Assembly (NCBI RefSeq): GCF_026213295.1
Contig: NC_079427.1
Coordinates: 29,500,748-29,564,747, forward strand
DNA from: Gadus chalcogrammus
Lineage: Eukaryota; Chordata; Actinopteri; Gadiformes; Gadidae
Length of the DNA: 64,000 bases
Reading direction: 5' to 3'
The notes beneath the pieces were generated by a model. That model was not told where the DNA came from and made no database searches. It worked only from the letters and a program-made list of their open reading frames with translations. The position numbers were made by a program, and so were the translations under genes. Position 1 is the stretch's first letter; each line of letters opens with the position of its first letter. Positions 1 to 64,000 of the stretch are shown in pieces.

Positions 1-500
1 ACAAAGTGAGGTTCAAAATATTTTTTAATAAAGCCACATAGATTAAGACATAAAGAAACGTTAAATGCCTTAAATCAAGTGAATGGATTTGAACAAAAGT
101 TAAGTAGACGGGTAAGTCTAAATGGAGTAAACAATGTGAACATGCACACCATTTAAGAAAATGTAAATGGTTGGAAACAAATAAAGTGACAGCTGAATGA
201 AATGCGCAAAGCATTGCTAAAAATGCAGAAATGTAAAATGAATTGAACTGAAGAATCTGAAAGGTCAAATGCATTTCCCTGCACTGCTTGTGTGTGTGTG
301 TGCGTGCGTGCGTGCGTGTTTTTAAGAGAATAGCGAGTCGATGCATGATTAAAAGTAGCCCAATAGAGTGCGAAAAACAGCCCAATCTGGCAACACTGCC
401 TGAACGTCCTCCAAAAGAAGCCCAATCTGGCAACACTGCTGAACGTCCTCACGTGCTAGCGTCAACGTAAATCAATGAGACCAACTGAAAACGAAGCCGG
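1..500. other. Intronic sequence left of the 904-bp element
   Basis: This is noncoding. It contains a short TG-rich run (288-320) and a tandem pair of a common fish repeat fragment, CCCAATCTGGCAACACTGC, at about 378 and 421. The same fragment recurs inverted and direct near 24433 and 24521. No exon is recognisable, in particular not the last ECEL1 exon. Confidence 0.6.
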
Positions 501-1404
501 TGTGAGTACCAGATGTGTTTGGCTGCCAGATCGGTTCGGGGTCCTGCACTTACAGATGACGTATCGACACTTGACGTATCGACACAAGCCAATGGACAAA
601 ACCCGGAAGGGTTGTTCATAAACGGTGCTCAATCAGTTTTGGTTGTGATTTCCTCGAACGGAGCCCGTTCTCTCACAAAGCCATTGGAAACACGTCTAAA
701 AGCACTGATGAATGCATATTTTTATTTTCACATATGTTAAAGTAAGGATCGGCATTGTTAAAGTTAGATATTAAGACAGTATTTTCTAGTTTCTATTAAC
801 TGAAAAATGAAGACCTTGGACAGTCATATGATTGAGATTTTATTTGCTCATACAAAACAGAATAAGTAAGACAATACATTGATACAACTGAGGAACAGCT
901 AAATGTAAATCCATAAAAAACGGCATGTTTAGTTCCCATGGTGAATTGAGGATGAATTCATGAATGTGTTCATATTAGATATTCATCCTATTCCTTGGAA
1001 ATTGATTTTTTTTTATGATTTTCCAGATGTTCAATGAATTGTATCCTTGCCTATACAACTAATAACAATAAAAAAATTTACAATTTTCCTTGTTTCCACT
1101 AGGGGTATCTTTGCTCTATAATTTAAAAAACATCTGTAAAATAGCAAAAATGTCAAGGTAGGCCTATAAGAATGTATATAATGTATTATCACATTCAGCT
1201 GTATGTGTGTATGTGAATTGCAGTGTATGTGTTTGGATACACACACGGGCACACACACTGACATAAGAGCGGAAAAGCGCTGACACACCGGCTACTGAGT
1301 GACGCGCATGCGCATTTAATGACATTGTTTACAGGAAGTGCGTCATTATTGCGCATCTAGGACCCCCGAGCCGATCTGGCAGCCGTACACATCTGGTACT
1401 CACA
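501..1404. mobile_element. 904-bp terminal-inverted-repeat element, 3-bp target duplication CGG
   Basis: The ends read TGTGAGTACCAGATGTG on the left and, in inverse, CACATCTGGTACTCACA on the right. The inverted similarity continues about 45 bp (left GGCTGCCAGATCGG, right CCGATCTGGCAGCC). CGG lies on both sides (498-500 and 1405-1407). A second copy of the flanking sequence at about 1605-1624 reads straight through as GCCGGTATG, which is the unfilled site. There is no transposase ORF; inside are a TG-rich stretch and AT-rich filler. The superfamily is not assigned. Confidence 0.75.
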
Positions 1405-1775
1405 CGGTATGAAACTAAAACTGTGATTCTGAATAAAGTTTAAATGATAACGTAATTCCGTTTGGATTTTTTTGAAGATACAAGGATGTCGATTTGTTAA
1501 ATGGTTTGAACGAAGGTAAACGGTTGAAAAATTATTGAGTTACGATGTCTTAAGAAGTAGGAGTGTTAGAATGGGCAGACGTCTTCAATGAAAACAGCTG
1601 AAAACTAAGCCGGTATGAAACTAAAACTGTGATTTTGAATAAAGTTTAAATGCTATCGAAATTCCGTTTACATATTATTGAAGATCCATGTATGTAGAAT
1701 TGTTAAATGGTTTGAACGAAGATAAACGGTTGAAAATTGATTTAGTTACGTCTTAAATAGGTGAAGTACCAGACT
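1405..1775. repeat. Tandem duplication, 208-bp period
   Basis: The sequence beginning GGTATGAAACTAAAACTGTG at 1406 recurs at 1614 with modest divergence, including the shared segment TTGTTAAATGGTTTGAACGA. The first unit is interrupted on its left by the 904-bp element. Confidence 0.75.
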
Positions 1776-1994
1776 TGGTGAAGACCCATTGACTCCCATG
1801 TTAAAAAAAGAAATATTTAAAAGTAGAATATCTTAAAGTATAAAATATTAAAAAATTCTGAAAAGAAGCACGTGATTCCAAGCTATTCTGAACATTTTAA
1901 AATTTGAATGGAGTCTCTAGGTGAAAATTTGAGGAAGGAGATAGGTCCCAACGTTTGTATAGAATAATAAAGAAAGAAAGAAAGAAAACTCACC

Positions 1995-2245
1995 TGATAA
2001 ATTAAAAAAGTGTTTATAGACAACGTCTCAGCTGCAAGTGTGTCACCTGTGTGTCTGTGAGTGTGTGTGTGTGGGTGCGTGCATGTGTGCATGTGTGTGC
2101 GGTGTGTGTATGTGGTGTGTGTTTGTGTGCGTGTGTGCGGTGCTGTGTGTGTGTGCGTGCTGTGTGTGAGCTGCTTGGCACATGCACACTTGACGAAGTG
2201 TGGAGGAGTAACTTGTCCGACAGGCCTGCTATAACATATAAGTAA
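1995..2245. repeat. TG-rich dispersed repeat, related to 38256-42060
   Basis: It starts near AGACAACGTCTCAGCTG, runs through an imperfect TG/CG tract (2051-2170), and ends GGCACATGCACAC, then GACAGGCCTGCTATAA. The same left part (AGACATAACGTCTCAGCTGG, 38268) and right part (GGCACATGCGCACTGACC, 41997, and GACAGGCCTGCTAT, 42038) flank a large hAT insertion, so that copy appears split. Its family is unknown. Confidence 0.5.
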
Positions 2246-2743
2246 GATTGTTGAATGTAACAGTACCTTGTCACTAATTAAATGTAGGTCAAATAATTTC
2301 AGGTTTATTTGTCTTCTATGGTTTTTTTTTGCACATTTTGCTTCACTAAGGCCCAAAGCTTTACAGTGACCCAAATACTAACAGTATTAACAAAGACTAC
2401 TGAACATAGAACATTTTCATGCTTTTGAATCGAAAAAATATATGATGTGACTAGGAATGTCTGACTTTGTGAATAATTGTTTCAAACATGCACTATAACC
2501 TTTGATGGCAAGATATTGCTTCTTTATCTTATTGCTTAATGTTCATTGCAAACAGGACATATCAAACAGGTCAATGAAAAACACAGCACAAAGTGGTCTT
2601 TGGTGATTTATCGTTTCCTCTTATCCTCCTGTTTTATCGCAAAAGTTATGTTATGCAGCTTTATTAGTGCTTTTGTTTACATATTTGTTAATAATAGTGT
2701 TTGTTTGAGAAGTTTTAAAAGTTTAACATTTTAATGATCAAAA

Positions 2744-3211
2744 TTAAAATATATTTTTTGTCTTGAACCCTGTGTCTGATGTTTTGGTCCATGTCTGTGC
2801 TGTAGACTGAGTAGGCGGTGATGAGGCAGTACTGGTTTGGTCTGTAGACCCAGTGGCCGGTGACGGGGTGGTACTGGTTTGTTCTGTAGACCCAGTGGGC
2901 GGTGATGAGGTGGTACTGGTTTGGTCTCTAGACCCAGTGGGTAGTGATGAGGCAGTACTGGCTTGCCCTATAGACCCAGTGGGCATTGATGAGGCGGTAC
3001 TGGTTTGGTCTGTAGACCCAGTTGGCGGTGATGAGGCCGTACTGATTTGGTCTGAAGATTGAGTTGGCAGTGGTGAGGTGGTACTGGTTTGGTCTGTAGA
3101 CCCAGTGGGTGGTGATGAGGTGGTACTGGTTTGGTCTGTATACCCAGTAGGCTGTGATGAGGTGGTACTGTGAGGTGTGGTGGCGACCCGAAAAAAAGTT
3201 GTTGGCCCCAA
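2744..3211 (-). repeat. 42-bp minisatellite, open as Ser/Thr/Pro-rich repeats on minus strand
   Basis: About ten units of a 42-bp motif (core GTACTGGTTTGGTCTGTAGA on the plus strand) leave a 155-codon minus-strand frame of 14-residue repeats such as TSTTSSPPTGSTDQ. The other strand is also open for 69 codons, as expected for a repeat whose length is divisible by three. It lies in the last ECEL1 intron on the coding strand. I see no supporting splice context, so it is treated as a minisatellite. A mucin-like exon cannot be excluded. Confidence 0.7.
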
Positions 3212-3337
3212 ATAGTTTGATATCGTTGTAATACCTTGGCCCCTGTTATTATTCCATCTGTTTACATCTATAATTTATGTGCTCTGTAATCTTTTGTATT
3301 TATTAAGTCAATTTAAGTCAAGTAATAAGATGTGTAC

Positions 3338-63758
<60,421 letters not shown>

Positions 63759-64000
63759 TATAAGTGTGTGTGTGATGCGAGGGACGCAGAGAAAGCAAAA
63801 ACTTATTCTCCAATAAGTGGCCCTATTTCTTTGATTGATTATATTTGGCCGCTGCACTGTGTGAAATTGCCAAATCAAAAGGGCTATTTTCATACATCTT
63901 CAAATCTAAATAGTCCCCAAATTATCCCTATGAAAACATTAATCTGTTCAGGGAACCAGAATCATAAAAATAAGGGGAAAAGCCACGCTAAATCAAATGG

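Noticed and set aside
1..3300. Last ECEL1 coding exon
   Set aside because: I searched the minus strand for the conserved FEEFGRAFHCP...CSVW coding and found nothing, so the exon must lie outside the window.

Overview
The window looks like teleost fish nuclear DNA. It is intron-rich and packed with DNA transposons, with an L2-type LINE tail, a tRNA-derived SINE and an exceptional density of long (CA)n and (GA)n tracts. The microsatellite density is gadiform-like, but that is only an impression; I cannot name the species.

The one host gene I can support is ECEL1 (endothelin-converting-enzyme-like 1, also called DINE), a neprilysin-family M13 membrane metallopeptidase. It runs on the minus strand across almost the whole window. 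I placed sixteen coding exons, from the start codon at 61489 to a donor after 3338. All junctions are consistent in reading phase and encode about 775 residues. The last coding exon, which carries the C-terminal Cys-x-x-Trp end, lies beyond the left edge. The reading frame is intact: N-terminal tail, one membrane anchor, a HELTH zinc site and a GENIAD third-ligand motif.

Layout by region. 1-3300: the final intron, with a 904-bp inverted-repeat element, a duplicated 208-bp unit and a 42-bp minisatellite. 3338-13139: exons 16 to 7 in compact introns, several of whose splice sites abut tandem repeats. 13140-42567: intron 6 (29.4 kb), a graveyard of nested DNA transposons. It holds TTAA-flanked elements (one a 2.5-kb palindrome with two broken THAP genes), hAT-type elements with 8-bp target duplications (one 8.4 kb long with other elements inside) and a Harbinger-like family. 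42568-42790: exon 6. 42791-57332: intron 5 (14.5 kb), with an inverted satellite pair enclosing about 8 kb, a young LTR retrotransposon with apparently identical LTRs, an AT-flanked element with possible YqaJ/SWIM-type exon remnants, a SINE and a second large TTAA element. 57333-61489: exons 5 to 1. 61490-64000: upstream sequence, probably containing the 5' noncoding part.

No microbial system, CRISPR array, rRNA or functional tRNA is visible. The most informative structures are the nested insertions, many datable by empty sites elsewhere in the window, and the repeated duplication of ECEL1 exon ends together with their splice donors.
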